This document shows positions 36,386 to 45,859 of a stretch of DNA of 64,000 nucleotides, in pieces. The notes below the pieces were generated by a model. It searched no databases and was not told the origin of the DNA. It saw nothing but the letters and a program-made list of their open reading frames with translations. Origin of the DNA: Streptomyces camponoticapitis. Lineage in GTDB: Bacteria > Actinomycetota > Actinomycetes > Streptomycetales > Streptomycetaceae. How positions within the stretch are numbered: the first letter of the stretch is position 1; each line of letters opens with the position of its first letter. The position numbers were made by a program, and so were the translations under genes. The stretch covers positions 1 to 64,000 of the forward strand of contig NZ_BMMV01000008.1 of NCBI RefSeq assembly GCF_014646115.1. The letters are read 5' to 3'.

Positions 36386-36828
36386 GCCGGGCCTCCGGAG
36401 GGTGCGCGGAAGGCCTCGACCTCGACCTCGACGACCAGGCTGGGGTCGATGAGACCGGCGACGACGATCATCGAGGCGGCGGGCCGTACGGCGCCGAACG
36501 CCTCCTTGTGGGCACGGCCGACGTCGTCGGCGTCCCCCGCGTGCGTGAGGTACATCCGGGTGCGGACGACGTGTTCGGCGCCGAGGCCGAGGTCGCCCAG
36601 CGCCTTGACGGCGACGCCGAAGGCGGTGACGGCCTGTTCGTAGGGGCCGCCCTCGGCGATCCGCCCGTCGACGACCGAGGTGCAGCCGGAGACGAGGACG
36701 AGACCGCCGGGCAGTTCGACGGCGCGGGAGTAGCCGTAGGTGTCCTCCCAGAGGCCGTCCGAGGCGATACGGCGTACGCCGCCGGAGGCGTTCGCGCTCG
36801 TGTGCGGGGTAGCCGGGGTCTCGCTCAT
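36382..36828 (-). CDS. RidA-family protein inside the his operon
   Basis: This 148-residue protein belongs to the RidA/YjgF family, trimeric proteins many of which deaminate reactive enamines or imines. Typical segments are [11 protein letters not shown] and the [20 protein letters not shown] stretch with the family's Arg, followed by [22 protein letters not shown]. It overlaps both hisF and priA by ATGA and is therefore translationally coupled within the operon. The expected role would be to protect PLP or histidine-pathway enzymes from reactive intermediates. It has no established role in histidine synthesis. The N-terminus of ~15 residues is variable. Confidence 0.87.
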   Translation of the reverse strand: MSETPATPHTSANASGGVRRIASDGLWEDTYGYSRAVELPGGLVLVSGCTSVVDGRIAEGGPYEQAVTAFGVAVKALGDLGLGAEHVVRTRMYLTHAGDADDVGRAHKEAFGAVRPAASMIVVAGLIDPSLVVEVEVEAFRAPSGGPA

Positions 36829-37577
36829 CGGGCCACCTCCGCGAGCGCCTCTTCCAGTGTGAACGCCTTCGCGTACAGGGCCTTGCCGATGATCGCGCCC
36901 TCGACGCCCACGGGCACCAGCGAGGCGATCGCGCGCAGGTCGGCGAGCGAGGAGACGCCGCCGGAGGCGACGACCGGCCGGTCGGTGGCCGCGCACACGC
37001 TCTTCAGCAACTCCAGGTTGGGCCCCTGGAGGGTGCCGTCCTTGGCGATGTCGGTGACGACGTAGCGGGCACAGCCCTCCGCGTCGAGGCGCGCCAGCGT
37101 CTCCCAGAGGTCGCCGCCTTCGCTGGTCCAGCCGCGCCCGCGCAGTGTCGTGCCGCGTACGTCGAGGCCGATCGCGATCCTGTCGCCGTACTCGGCGATG
37201 GCCTTGGCCGCCCACTCGGGCGTCTCCAGGGCCGCCGTACCGAGGTTGACGCGCGTGCAGCCGGTGGCGAGCGCCGCGGTGAGTGAGGCGTCGTCGCGGA
37301 TACCGCCGGACAGTTCGACCTTGATGTCCATGGCGTCGGTGATCCCGGCGACCAGGTCCCTGTTGTCGCCGGTGCCGAACGCCGCGTCGAGGTCCACGAG
37401 ATGCAGCCACTCGGCGCCCGCGCGCTGCCAGGCGAGTGCGGCTTCCAGCGGTGAGCCGTAACCGGTCTCGGAACCCGACTCGCCGTGCACGAGCCGCACG
37501 GCCTGGCCGTCGCGCACGTCGACGGCGGGGAGGAGTTCGAGCCTCGGTACGGAGGGGGAGGGGGGTGTGCCGGACAT
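36825..37577 (-). CDS. priA: Bifunctional HisA/TrpF isomerase PriA
   Basis: This 250-residue TIM barrel is of the actinobacterial PriA kind, which catalyses both ProFAR isomerisation (histidine) and phosphoribosyl-anthranilate isomerisation (tryptophan). Catalytic Asp in [15 protein letters not shown] and a second Asp in [15 protein letters not shown] are present, with phosphate loops ELSGGIRD and ASGGVSS. The window has no trpF in its trp cluster, which supports the double role. Its start touches the hisH stop (TGATG). Confidence 0.94.
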   Translation of the reverse strand: MSGTPPSPSVPRLELLPAVDVRDGQAVRLVHGESGSETGYGSPLEAALAWQRAGAEWLHLVDLDAAFGTGDNRDLVAGITDAMDIKVELSGGIRDDASLTAALATGCTRVNLGTAALETPEWAAKAIAEYGDRIAIGLDVRGTTLRGRGWTSEGGDLWETLARLDAEGCARYVVTDIAKDGTLQGPNLELLKSVCAATDRPVVASGGVSSLADLRAIASLVPVGVEGAIIGKALYAKAFTLEEALAEVAR

Positions 37578-38212
37578 CAGAAGGTTCCGATCCAGTTGGA
37601 CAGCAGCTGGGCTCCGGCGTCGCCGGACTTCTCGGGGTGGAACTGCGTGGCCCACAGTGCACCGTTCTCCACGGCGGCCACGAACGGCTCGCCGTGCCGG
37701 GACCAGGTGACCTTCGGAGCGCGGATCTTGGGGTTCGAGACTTCGAGGGTCCAGTCGTGGACGGCGTACGAGTGCACGAAGTAGTAGCGCTCGTCGGCGT
37801 CGAGCCCGGCGAAGAGCTCGCTGTCAGCCGGCGCCTCGACGGTGTTCCAGCCCATGTGGGGGACGGTAGGGGCGGTGAGCGGGCCGACGGTGCCCGGCCA
37901 CTCGTCGAGCCCTTCGGTCTCCACTCCGTGCTCGATGCCGCGCTCGAAGAGGATCTGCATGCCGACGCAGATGCCCAGTACGGGGCGGCCGCCCGCGAGC
38001 CGGCGGCCGACGACCCAGTCGCCGCGCGCCGCGCGGAGCCCTTCCATACAGGCGGAGAAGGCGCCGACGCCGGGCACGATCAGTCCGTCGGCGTTCATGG
38101 CCTTGTCGAAGTCACGGGTGATCTCGACGTCCGCCCCGGCGCGCGCCACGGCGCGCTCGGCCGAACGGACGTTGCCGAAGCCGTAGTCGAGGATGACGAC
38201 GTTCTTGGTCAT
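37577..38212 (-). CDS. hisH: Imidazole glycerol phosphate synthase, glutaminase subunit
   Basis: This 211-residue class I glutamine amidotransferase provides ammonia to HisF. Its catalytic triad is complete: Cys in [10 protein letters not shown] (about residue 82), with His and Glu in [10 protein letters not shown] near 190. It overlaps priA by one base and the small membrane-protein gene upstream by a few bases. Confidence 0.96.
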   Translation of the reverse strand: MTKNVVILDYGFGNVRSAERAVARAGADVEITRDFDKAMNADGLIVPGVGAFSACMEGLRAARGDWVVGRRLAGGRPVLGICVGMQILFERGIEHGVETEGLDEWPGTVGPLTAPTVPHMGWNTVEAPADSELFAGLDADERYYFVHSYAVHDWTLEVSNPKIRAPKVTWSRHGEPFVAAVENGALWATQFHPEKSGDAGAQLLSNWIGTF

Positions 38213-38376
38213 TCCCAGAGTCCCTGGATGCGGAGGATGCCGGCGAGGAGACAGAGCGCGGAGCAGATGCCGAGCAGGACGATGACGCCCGTGGGCTGTT
38301 TCTGTTTGGCGAAGGAGTACACGCCGCCGGCCAGGAACAGGCCGAGGACGATGAGGATGGTGTTGAGACCGGTCAT
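38209..38376 (-). CDS. 55-residue two-helix membrane protein in the his operon
   Basis: This gene encodes 55 residues: a first hydrophobic helix ([19 protein letters not shown], 5-23), a short polar turn KQKQPTG, and a second helix ([18 protein letters not shown]). It begins 5 bp after the hisB stop and its stop overlaps the hisH start (ATGA), so it is translated as part of the his operon. I do not recognise a named family. It may affect histidine-pathway enzyme localisation, transport or nothing pathway-specific. Confidence 0.85.
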   Translation of the reverse strand: MTGLNTILIVLGLFLAGGVYSFAKQKQPTGVIVLLGICSALCLLAGILRIQGLWE

Positions 38377-38380
38377 GGGG

Positions 38381-38974
38381 TTAGAGGGCGCCCTTCGTGG
38401 ACGGGAGGATGCCGACGGCGCGCGGATCGCGTTCGCTCGCGTACCGCAGCGCGCGGGCGAGGGCCTTGAACTGGCACTCGACGATGTGGTGCGCGTTGCG
38501 CCCGTACGGGACGTGCACGTGCAGCGCGATCTGGGCCTGGGCCACGAACGACTCCAGGATGTGCCGGGTCATCGTCGTGTCGTAGCTGCCGATCATCGGC
38601 GCCATGGACTCCGGTTCGGTGTGCACCAGGTAAGGGCGGCCGGAGAGGTCCACGGTGACCTGGGCGAGCGATTCGTCCAGCGGGACGGTGCAGTTGCCGA
38701 AGCGGTAGATGCCGACCTTGTCGCCGAGCGCCTGCTTGAAGGCGGCGCCGAGCGCGAGGGCGGTGTCCTCGATGGTGTGGTGCGAGTCGATGTGCAGATC
38801 GCCCTCGGTCTTGACCGTCAGGTCGAAGAGTCCGTGCCTGCCGAGCTGGTCGAGCATGTGGTCGTAGAAGCCGACGCCCGTCGACACCTCGACCTTGCCC
38901 GTGCCGTCGAGGTCGAGCTCGACAACGACCGAGGTCTCCTTGGTCGTTCGTTCCACGCGGCCGATACGGCTCAT
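38381..38974 (-). CDS. hisB: Imidazoleglycerol-phosphate dehydratase
   Basis: This 197-residue monofunctional, metal-dependent dehydratase makes imidazole acetol phosphate. The Mn-binding histidine motifs are present: [24 protein letters not shown] and, near the C-terminus, GRNAHHIVE. There is no phosphatase domain, as usual in actinomycetes. Its start overlaps the hisC stop (ATGA). It uses a TAA stop, uncommon in this window. Confidence 0.97.
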   Translation of the reverse strand: MSRIGRVERTTKETSVVVELDLDGTGKVEVSTGVGFYDHMLDQLGRHGLFDLTVKTEGDLHIDSHHTIEDTALALGAAFKQALGDKVGIYRFGNCTVPLDESLAQVTVDLSGRPYLVHTEPESMAPMIGSYDTTMTRHILESFVAQAQIALHVHVPYGRNAHHIVECQFKALARALRYASERDPRAVGILPSTKGAL

Positions 38975-40080
38975 GCGCTCTGCTCCTTCGTCAATTTACG
39001 GACCGCGTCGAGGAACGCGTCGTTCTCGGACGGCGTGCCCGCCGTGACCCGCAGCCGGCCGGGGACGCCGTTGTCGCGTACCAGCACTCCCTGGTCGAGG
39101 ATCGTCCGCCAGGCCCGGTGGGCGTCCTCGAAGACACCGAACTGGACGAAGTTGGCGTCCGACTCGGTGACCTCGAAGCCCATCGCCCGCAGCTCGGTGA
39201 CCAGCCGGTCCCGCTCGGTCTTGAGCCGTTCGACATATCCGAGCAGCGTATCGGTGTGCTCCAGTGCGGCGAGCGCGGTGGCCTGCGTGACGGCCGACAG
39301 GTGGTACGGCAGGCGCACCAGCTGCACCGCGTCGACCACGGCGGGATCGGCCGCGAGATAGCCGAGGCGCAGTCCGGCGGCGCCGAAGGCCTTGGACATC
39401 GTGCGGGAGACGACGAGGTTCGGCCGGCCCGCGAGCAGCGGCAGGAGCGAGGGGTGGTGGCTGAATTCGACGTACGCCTCGTCCACGACGACCAGCGAGG
39501 GCCTGGCCGCCTGCGCCGCGTCGTACAGGCGTACGACGGTCGCGGCGTCGACGGCGGTGCCGGTGGGGTTGTTGGGCGTGGTGATGAAGACGACGTCGGG
39601 GCGGCGCTCGGTGATCGCCCGCGCGGCGGCGTCGGCGTCGATGGTGAAGTCCTCGTTGCGCGGGCCGGAGATCCAGCCGGTGCTGGTGCCGCGCGCGATG
39701 AGGTTGTGCATCGAGTACGACGGCTCGAAGCCGATCGCGGTGCGGCCGGGGCCGCCGAAGGTCTGGAGCAGCTGCTGGATGACCTCGTTGGAGCCGTTGG
39801 CCGCCCAGACGTTGGCGACGGTCAGCGGGAGGTCTCCGGCGGTGCGGCGGAGATAGGCGGCCAGCTCGGTGCGGAGTTCGACCGCGTCCCGGTCGGGGTA
39901 GCGGTTGAGGCCGCGGGCGGCCTCCCGGACCCGCTCGGTGATCCGCTCGACGAGCGGTTCGGGCAGCGGGTACGGGTTCTCGTTGGTGTTGAGGTGGACG
40001 GGGACGTCCAACTGGGGCGCACCGTAGGGGGACTTGCCGCGCAGCTCGTCGCGTACGGGAAGGTCGTCGATGTGCGTCAC
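38971..40080 (-). CDS. hisC: Histidinol-phosphate aminotransferase
   Basis: This 369-residue PLP enzyme of aminotransferase class I/II converts imidazole acetol phosphate to histidinol phosphate. The PLP lysine is in [17 protein letters not shown], with [15 protein letters not shown] and the N-terminal [11 protein letters not shown] also clear. GTG start within a GTGA overlap with hisD. Confidence 0.96.
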   Translation of the reverse strand: MTHIDDLPVRDELRGKSPYGAPQLDVPVHLNTNENPYPLPEPLVERITERVREAARGLNRYPDRDAVELRTELAAYLRRTAGDLPLTVANVWAANGSNEVIQQLLQTFGGPGRTAIGFEPSYSMHNLIARGTSTGWISGPRNEDFTIDADAAARAITERRPDVVFITTPNNPTGTAVDAATVVRLYDAAQAARPSLVVVDEAYVEFSHHPSLLPLLAGRPNLVVSRTMSKAFGAAGLRLGYLAADPAVVDAVQLVRLPYHLSAVTQATALAALEHTDTLLGYVERLKTERDRLVTELRAMGFEVTESDANFVQFGVFEDAHRAWRTILDQGVLVRDNGVPGRLRVTAGTPSENDAFLDAVRKLTKEQSA

Positions 40081-41435
40081 GCGACGGGCACCTCCCCGGT
40101 GGGCCGCCGCGAGGGCAGTTTCCAGCCGAAACGCGCCTTGACGGCGGCGCCGTGCGCGGGCAGGTCCTCGGCCTCGGCGAGCGTCACGACGTGGTGGGCG
40201 ACGTCGGCGAGCGCGTCTCGCGTGTAGTCCACGATGTGGATGCCGCGCAGGAAGGACTGGACGGAGAGGCCGGAGGAGTGGCAGGCGCAACCGCCGGTCG
40301 GCAGGACGTGGTTGGAGCCGGCGCAGTAGTCGCCGAGCGAGACCGGGGCGTAGGGCCCCACGAAGATCGCGCCCGCGTTGCGGACCCGGGCGGCGATGCC
40401 GGCGGCGTCGGCGGTCTGCACCTCCAGGTGCTCGGCGCCGTACGCGTCGACGACCCGCAGGCCCTCCTCGACGCCGTCGACCAGCACGATCGCCGACTGC
40501 TTGCCCGCCAGGGCGGGCGCGATGCGCTCCTCGACGTGCTTGGTGGCGGCGGTCTGCGGCGCGAGTTCCCTCTCGACCGCGTCGGCCAGCTCCACGGAGT
40601 CAGTGACGAGGACGGCGGCGGCGAGCGGATCGTGCTCGGCCTGGCTGATCAGGTCGGAGGCGACGTGCACAGGGTCGGCCGTCGCGTCGGCGAGGATCGC
40701 GATCTCGGTCGGGCCGGCCTCGGTGTCGATGCCGATACGGCCCGCGAAGTAGCGCTTGGCGGCGGTGACCCAGATGTTGCCGGGTCCCGTGACCATGTCG
40801 GCGGGCGGGCAGCCGTCGGGCCCGGTGGTGCCGTACGCGAACATCGCGACGGCCTGGGCGCCGCCGACCGCGTACACGTCGTCGATGCCCAGCAGGGCGC
40901 AGGCCGCGAGGATCGTCGGGTGCGGCAGGCCGTCGAACTCCCGCTGCGGAGGTGAGGCGAGGGCGATGGAGGCGACGCCCGCTTCCTGCGCCGGGACCAC
41001 GTTCATGATCACGGACGAGGGGTAGACGGCGCGGCCGCCGGGCGCGTACAGCCCGACGCGGCTGACCGGCACCCACTTCTCGCTCACCTTGCCGCCGGGC
41101 ACGACCTGGGTGGTGTGCTCCGCGCGGCGCTGGGCGCGGTGGACGATTCGGGCCCTTCTGATGGACTCTTCGAGCGCGGCCCGTACGGCGGGATCCAGCA
41201 CCTCCAGCGCCCGGGTGAGGGCTTCGGCGGGCACCCGTACCCGGTCCAGCTTCACGCCGTCGAACATCGAAGCGTAGTCGATCAGCGCCGCGGTGCCGCG
41301 ATGGCGCACGTCCTCGCAGATGGGGCGCACCTTCGAGAGGGCGGCTTCCACGTCGAAGTCGGCACGGGGCAGCAGGTCGCGCAGTGCGGCGCCCTCGGGG
41401 AGGGCGTCGCCGCGCAGATCGATTCGTGAGATCAC
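40077..41435 (-). CDS. hisD: Histidinol dehydrogenase
   Basis: This ~452-residue NAD+- and Zn-dependent enzyme oxidises histidinol to histidine. The signature block from [16 protein letters not shown] through [12 protein letters not shown] is intact, as are the zinc/catalytic stretches SQAEHDP, GAEHLEV and [15 protein letters not shown]. It is the first gene of the his operon; its promoter should be in 41436-41530. GTG 41435 gives the expected N-terminus [11 protein letters not shown]. Confidence 0.96.
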   Translation of the reverse strand: MISRIDLRGDALPEGAALRDLLPRADFDVEAALSKVRPICEDVRHRGTAALIDYASMFDGVKLDRVRVPAEALTRALEVLDPAVRAALEESIRRARIVHRAQRRAEHTTQVVPGGKVSEKWVPVSRVGLYAPGGRAVYPSSVIMNVVPAQEAGVASIALASPPQREFDGLPHPTILAACALLGIDDVYAVGGAQAVAMFAYGTTGPDGCPPADMVTGPGNIWVTAAKRYFAGRIGIDTEAGPTEIAILADATADPVHVASDLISQAEHDPLAAAVLVTDSVELADAVERELAPQTAATKHVEERIAPALAGKQSAIVLVDGVEEGLRVVDAYGAEHLEVQTADAAGIAARVRNAGAIFVGPYAPVSLGDYCAGSNHVLPTGGCACHSSGLSVQSFLRGIHIVDYTRDALADVAHHVVTLAEAEDLPAHGAAVKARFGWKLPSRRPTGEVPVA

Positions 41436-41783
41436 GCGGTCAATTCTCGCAGACCCGATCCGGCCGACGGCCGCCCGTATCACTGGCTGATATGAGCTCT
41501 GAATGTCACTCACGGCTACTAATGTTGACGATTGGCGTTCGATCGGTCACTCAGAGGGAAGAACGTCCGTACGACCACACAACAGCAGCCCCGCCCGGCG
41601 ACGGCTGCCCGGGAGTCACACGACCGCGGGGCAGGACGACGGGCACGACCAGCCCACGACGACACCAAGACCCAAGACCCAGGACACGACGAACGACCGC
41701 ACGACGACAGGCACGCGGTACGGCATCCATCGAGGTACGGCGCGCGGCACGCAGCACGGCAAACGGGGAAGCGAGGCGCGGCA
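41436..41783. other. Divergent promoter interval between hisD and the membrane protein
   Basis: This 348-bp stretch holds no supported gene. Toward hisD, TGATAC (complement of 41475-41485 region) could be a -10 element; toward the plus-strand gene, TTGACG at 41525 could be a -35, but no convincing partner hexamer is seen for either. From about 41560 to 41760 the DNA is rich in CACGAC/GACGAC-like triplets, which is low complexity and not a clean repeat. Confidence 0.4.
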
Positions 41784-43403
41784 GTGTCCGAGCCGCAGGA
41801 CGACGAAGCTCCGGACTGGCTCTCGGCCACAGAACTCGGCATGTGGCAGGCGTTCCGGAACGGCAGCACCTACGACCTGAGTGTGCCGAGTCCACTGCTC
41901 AACGATCCGGCCGCGGCCGGCCCCTGGGGCGAACACCGCAGCGTGCGCGCCCGGGTGGTCGCACTGCTGCTGCTCAGCGGCCCGTCGGCGCGCCCGGGGC
42001 GGGTAGCCGCCCTCAAGCTGCGCGGGGCGTACATCAGCGGGTCGCTGGATCTCGCGGGCGGCAATGTCGAGCCGTACGTGGAGCTGACCTACTGCCGCTT
42101 CGAGCGGGAACTGGTGCTGCCGGAGTGCCACTTCACCACGTTGCGGCTGGTGGGCTGTGTGATCCCGCGCCTGGAGGCGGCCCGGCTGCGCACGGAGGGC
42201 GATCTGCATCTGCCGCGCTGCCAGGTCGCGCGCGGTATCCGGCTCACCGACGCGCAGATCGGCACGGACCTGCTGATCAGCCAGATAGCCGTCCGCCCCG
42301 ACAGCAGCAACCGGTCGATAGCGGCGGACGGGATGTCGGTCGGCCAGGACCTCCAGGCCGAACAGATCGAGACGCACGGGGAGTTCAGTCTGCGCGGCTC
42401 GAAGGTCGGGGGCTCGCTGATGCTGCGCGGCAGCCGGCTGCGGGCCGCGGGAGAGCGCCGCGCGCTCAACGCGCCGCAGCTGACCGTGGAGCGCTCGCTC
42501 TACATGACGGGGGCCGTCGTGAGCATCGCGACGGGCAACGCCAACTCCACACCTCCCTACGGCACGGTCTACACGGGCAACGCGGTCAGCCCCGCGTCAC
42601 TGCCGCCGGGCACCGAGATCCGGCGCTTCGAGTGCTACGGCGGGGTCCGGCTGGACGACGGCAGGTTCGGCGACACGATCGACCTCCACCAGGCCCGTTT
42701 CCTGATGTCGTCCGGGGAGGAGCTGTCGCTGCGCCGGATCACCGCGACGGAGCTGCGCTTCCAGTGCGAGCGCCCGCTGGAGGGCCGGGTCGTGCTGAAC
42801 GGCGCAAAGATCATCACGCTGATGGATCTCTCCACGAGCTGGCCTGGCCCCGGCGGTCTGGCGATGGGCGGTTTCGTCTACGAGAACGTGGTGCCGTCCG
42901 GCCATTTCCCGCTCAACCGGCGGCTGGAGTGGCTGGACTCGGCGACACCGGAGTACTCGCCGGAGCCGTACGAACGCCTCGCGCAGGTGATGCGCAACAG
43001 CGGCGAGGACGCCGACGCCCGTGAGGTGCTGCTGGCCAAGCAGCGCAGACGGCGCGAGACGCTGCCGCTGGCGGGCAAGGTGTGGGGCGTCATCCAGGAC
43101 TGGACGGTGGCGTACGGCTACCGGCCGGGCCGGGCCGCGCTGTGGATGGCCATGCTGTGGGCGGCGGGCACGGCCGTCTTCGCGCGGAACCCCCTGGACC
43201 CGATCAAGTCCGAGGAGCATCCGGCGTGGAATCCGGCGCTGTACGTGCTGGATCTGCTGGTGCCGGTGATCGATCTGGGCCAGGACGGGCACTGGCGGCC
43301 GGAGGGCGGCTGGCAGTGGCTTTCGGCGGTGATGATTCTGCTCGGCTGGATCCTCGCCACAACAGTCGCAGCAGGTGCCACACGTCTCCTGCGTCGCGGC
43401 TGA
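41784..43403 (+). CDS. Predicted membrane protein with pentapeptide-like repeats
   Basis: This ~539-residue protein has a long N-terminal part built from short beta-strand-like segments (LKLRGAYISGSLDLAGG, FTTLRLVGCVIPRLEAARL, FSLRGSKVGGSLMLRGSRL) resembling a pentapeptide-like or bactofilin-like solenoid, and two or more C-terminal membrane helices (AALWMAMLWAAGTAVFA; WLSAVMILLGWILATTVAAG). Homologues are often called oxidoreductase in databases, but I see no cofactor-binding motif to justify that. GTG 41784 has GAGG upstream; longer in-frame starts exist in unconserved DNA. Function unknown, perhaps a membrane-bound scaffold. Confidence 0.8.
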   Translation: MSEPQDDEAPDWLSATELGMWQAFRNGSTYDLSVPSPLLNDPAAAGPWGEHRSVRARVVALLLLSGPSARPGRVAALKLRGAYISGSLDLAGGNVEPYVELTYCRFERELVLPECHFTTLRLVGCVIPRLEAARLRTEGDLHLPRCQVARGIRLTDAQIGTDLLISQIAVRPDSSNRSIAADGMSVGQDLQAEQIETHGEFSLRGSKVGGSLMLRGSRLRAAGERRALNAPQLTVERSLYMTGAVVSIATGNANSTPPYGTVYTGNAVSPASLPPGTEIRRFECYGGVRLDDGRFGDTIDLHQARFLMSSGEELSLRRITATELRFQCERPLEGRVVLNGAKIITLMDLSTSWPGPGGLAMGGFVYENVVPSGHFPLNRRLEWLDSATPEYSPEPYERLAQVMRNSGEDADAREVLLAKQRRRRETLPLAGKVWGVIQDWTVAYGYRPGRAALWMAMLWAAGTAVFARNPLDPIKSEEHPAWNPALYVLDLLVPVIDLGQDGHWRPEGGWQWLSAVMILLGWILATTVAAGATRLLRRG

Positions 43404-43516
43404 CCCAGCGTCCGAGGGCTTTCTTTGCCCTCCCTTGACCCGCCCCGAGACAACCTTTCGCCCCCCACCAAAGCTTCACATATGCCCTCTGGCGCCCCTG
43501 CGACCTGCGGTTTTCA

Positions 43517-44545
43517 ATGGTCCGCACCATGTCATTGATTCGCGCCCTGATCAGCACCGCGCGCATGGTCCGGCACACTCCGCGGCTCGCCGAGGGGCTT
43601 CCGCCGGACGATGCGGTACTGCTCGACGCCCCCGACGACCGGCTCGCCCCGGCACTCGTCTCCGCCGCACTCGGCGAGTACGAGCACGCGGCGAAGCTGC
43701 TGGCGACCACGCGCGAATCCGCCGAGTGGGAGGACCGCGACCGCTATGTGATGCGGCTCGCCGCCTTCGCCCACAACCGCGATGAATGGCTGGCCCGCTG
43801 GCTCGCCGCCTCGCCCGCCGACCCGGACGCGCTCGTCGTCAGGGCCGAACTCGGCGTACGCAAGGCCTGGGAGTCCCCGGCCCGCGCCGAACTGCTGCGT
43901 GAGACGGGCCCGCTGATCGGCGCGGCGGCCGAGGGCGACCCGCGAGACCCCGTGCCGTGGCGGATCGCCCTGGACCACGCGCGGGGCACGCGCGCGGGCC
44001 ACCGGGACTTCGAGTCGCTGTGGGGCGAGGCGGTGCGCCGCTCCTCGCACCACTACGGATGCCATGTGGCGGCCCTCCAGTACCTCTCGGGCCAGTGGCA
44101 CGGCTCGCACCAGGAGTGCTTCGACTTCGCCGAACAGGCCGCCGCGGACGCGCTGCCCGGGTCGCTCGTGAAGGCACTTCCGATGCGGGCCGCCTTCAGC
44201 CGGCTGCTGAGTGACGATCTCACCTCCGTGACGACGGACCGGATCGACGCGGCCTGCGACGAGGCGATCCTGCTCTCGTCCGTGTACGTGGTGGGCGACC
44301 CCTGGCCGGCGGAGGTACGGAATCTGCTGGCGTACGTGCTGGTCAGACGGCACCGCTGGGACGAGGCTCTGGAACAGTTCCGGCTGATCGGCCCGTACGC
44401 GACGTCCTTTCCCTGGACGTCGCTGACCGACGATCCGCTGGGTCAGTTCCTGGAGACACGCGACGGTGTGCGTCTCCAGGTGGCCTCCGGGATGCCGTTG
44501 TGGAACCGGACAGACCGAGGGCGTCCGCGCGGCCATTACGCTTGA
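43517..44545 (+). CDS. Hypothetical helical-repeat protein
   Basis: This 342-residue protein is hydrophilic and appears all-helical, with TPR-like pairs (YEHAAKLLATTRESAEWEDR; WDEALEQFRLIGPYATSFPW). No signal peptide, membrane helix or catalytic motif is apparent. I do not recognise a named family. It ends just before the Lon-N protein gene, so the two are probably co-transcribed. ATG 43529 is a second possible start. Confidence 0.8.
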   Translation: MVRTMSLIRALISTARMVRHTPRLAEGLPPDDAVLLDAPDDRLAPALVSAALGEYEHAAKLLATTRESAEWEDRDRYVMRLAAFAHNRDEWLARWLAASPADPDALVVRAELGVRKAWESPARAELLRETGPLIGAAAEGDPRDPVPWRIALDHARGTRAGHRDFESLWGEAVRRSSHHYGCHVAALQYLSGQWHGSHQECFDFAEQAAADALPGSLVKALPMRAAFSRLLSDDLTSVTTDRIDAACDEAILLSSVYVVGDPWPAEVRNLLAYVLVRRHRWDEALEQFRLIGPYATSFPWTSLTDDPLGQFLETRDGVRLQVASGMPLWNRTDRGRPRGHYA

Positions 44546-44550
44546 CCGTT

Positions 44551-45291
44551 GTGACCACCGCACATCTCCCTCTCTTTCCGCTGAACGCGGTGCTGTTCCC
44601 GGGCCTCGTCATGCCCCTGAACATCTTCGAGGAGCGGTATCGCGCCATGATGCGCGACCTGCTCAAGACAGACGAGTCCGAACCGCGACGCTTCGTCGTG
44701 GTCGCCATCCGCGACGGGCACGAGGTCGCGCCGACCGCCTCGGGCATGCCCGACCTCACGTCCCTGCCCGCACGCGGGCCCTCGGCGGGCTTCGGCACCG
44801 AGCCGCTCAAGGCCTTCCACCAGGTGGGCTGCGTCGCCGACGCGACCACCATCCGCGAACGCCAGGACGGCAGCTTCGAGGTGCTCGGCACCGGCACCAG
44901 CCGGGTCCGGCTGCTCTCCGTCGACACGAGCGGGCCCTATCTGACCGCCGAGGTCGAGGCGGTCGAGGAGGACTCGGGCGAGGGTGCGGGAGCACTCGCC
45001 GAAGGCGTCCTGCGGGCGTTCCGCAGCTACCAGAAACGGCTGGCGGGAGCACGTGAGAGGTCGCTGTCGACCGGCGACGACCTGCCCGACGAGCCGTCCG
45101 TCGTCTCGTATCTGGTGGCCGCGGCGGCCGTCCTGGACATCCCGGCGAAACAGCGGCTGCTCCAGGCCCCGGACACGGTGACGCGGCTGCGCGAGGAGTT
45201 GAAGCTGCTGCGCGCCGAGACGGCGGTGATCCGGCATCTTCCGTCGCTGCCGGCCGTGGACCTCACCCGGGCTCCGACGAGCCCGAACTGA
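44551..45291 (+). CDS. Lon substrate-binding-domain protein
   Basis: This 246-residue protein matches the N-terminal substrate-recognition domain of Lon protease (LPLFPLNAVLFPGLVMPLNI.. then FEERYRAMM, and a GRVLLLSVDTSGPYLTAEVE-like stretch) but has no AAA+ ATPase or protease domain. Stand-alone Lon-N proteins are common in bacteria and their role is poorly known; they may present substrates to other proteases. GTG start 5 bp after the preceding gene. Confidence 0.9.
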   Translation: MTTAHLPLFPLNAVLFPGLVMPLNIFEERYRAMMRDLLKTDESEPRRFVVVAIRDGHEVAPTASGMPDLTSLPARGPSAGFGTEPLKAFHQVGCVADATTIRERQDGSFEVLGTGTSRVRLLSVDTSGPYLTAEVEAVEEDSGEGAGALAEGVLRAFRSYQKRLAGARERSLSTGDDLPDEPSVVSYLVAAAAVLDIPAKQRLLQAPDTVTRLREELKLLRAETAVIRHLPSLPAVDLTRAPTSPN

Positions 45292-45349
45292 CCTCCGCCG
45301 GCTCGTCCCAGCACCTTCCGGCTCTCAACCGACGCGAGGAACAGGTCTC

Positions 45350-45850
45350 TTGGCGAAGAAGCAAGCGAGGAAAGCCGCGGGTGCCACCCCGGCGACGGTC
45401 GCGCTGAGGGCGGCGAAGGCCGAGTTCACCCTGCACGCGTACGAGCACGACCCGGCGGCCCCCTCGTACGGCGAGGAGGCCGCGGCGGCTCTGGGGGTCT
45501 CGGCGGACCGGGTGTTCAAGACACTGGTCGCCGACGTCGACGGGGAACTGACCGTGGCGGTCGTCCCGGTCTCCGGCTCGCTGGACCTCAAGGCGCTGGC
45601 AGCCGCGGTGGGCGGCAAGCGGGCGACGATGGCGGACCCGGCGGCGGCGGAGCGCACCACGGGCTACGTACGCGGCGGCATCTCTCCGCTGGGCCAGCGC
45701 AAGCGGCTCCGTACGGTCCTCGACTCCTCGGCAGGGGCCCACGCGACGGTCTGCGTCTCGGCGGGCCGCCGCGGGCTGGAGGTGGAGCTGTCCCCGTCGG
45801 ACCTGACCTCCCTGACAGCCGCGACGCTGGCCCCGATCGCCAAGGCCTGA
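45350..45850 (+). CDS. ybaK: YbaK-type Cys-tRNA deacylase
   Basis: This 166-residue protein fits the YbaK/EbsC family, which hydrolyses mischarged Cys-tRNA(Pro) to keep translation accurate. The YbaK-type features are the N-terminal Lys-rich start, TLVADVDGELTVAVVPVSG with its conserved region, and the GYVRGGISPLGQRKRLRTVLD motif with the catalytic Lys region nearby (VFKTL). It starts with TTG, less common in this window, behind GAGGAA. It meets the next gene tail to tail without an obvious terminator. Confidence 0.9.
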   Translation: MAKKQARKAAGATPATVALRAAKAEFTLHAYEHDPAAPSYGEEAAAALGVSADRVFKTLVADVDGELTVAVVPVSGSLDLKALAAAVGGKRATMADPAAAERTTGYVRGGISPLGQRKRLRTVLDSSAGAHATVCVSAGRRGLEVELSPSDLTSLTAATLAPIAKA

Positions 45851-45859
45851 CGGGGCCCG

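Noticed and set aside
41525..41555. TTGACG as a -35 promoter element for the plus-strand membrane protein
   Set aside because: No convincing -10 hexamer at 16-18 bp; kept only as a remark.
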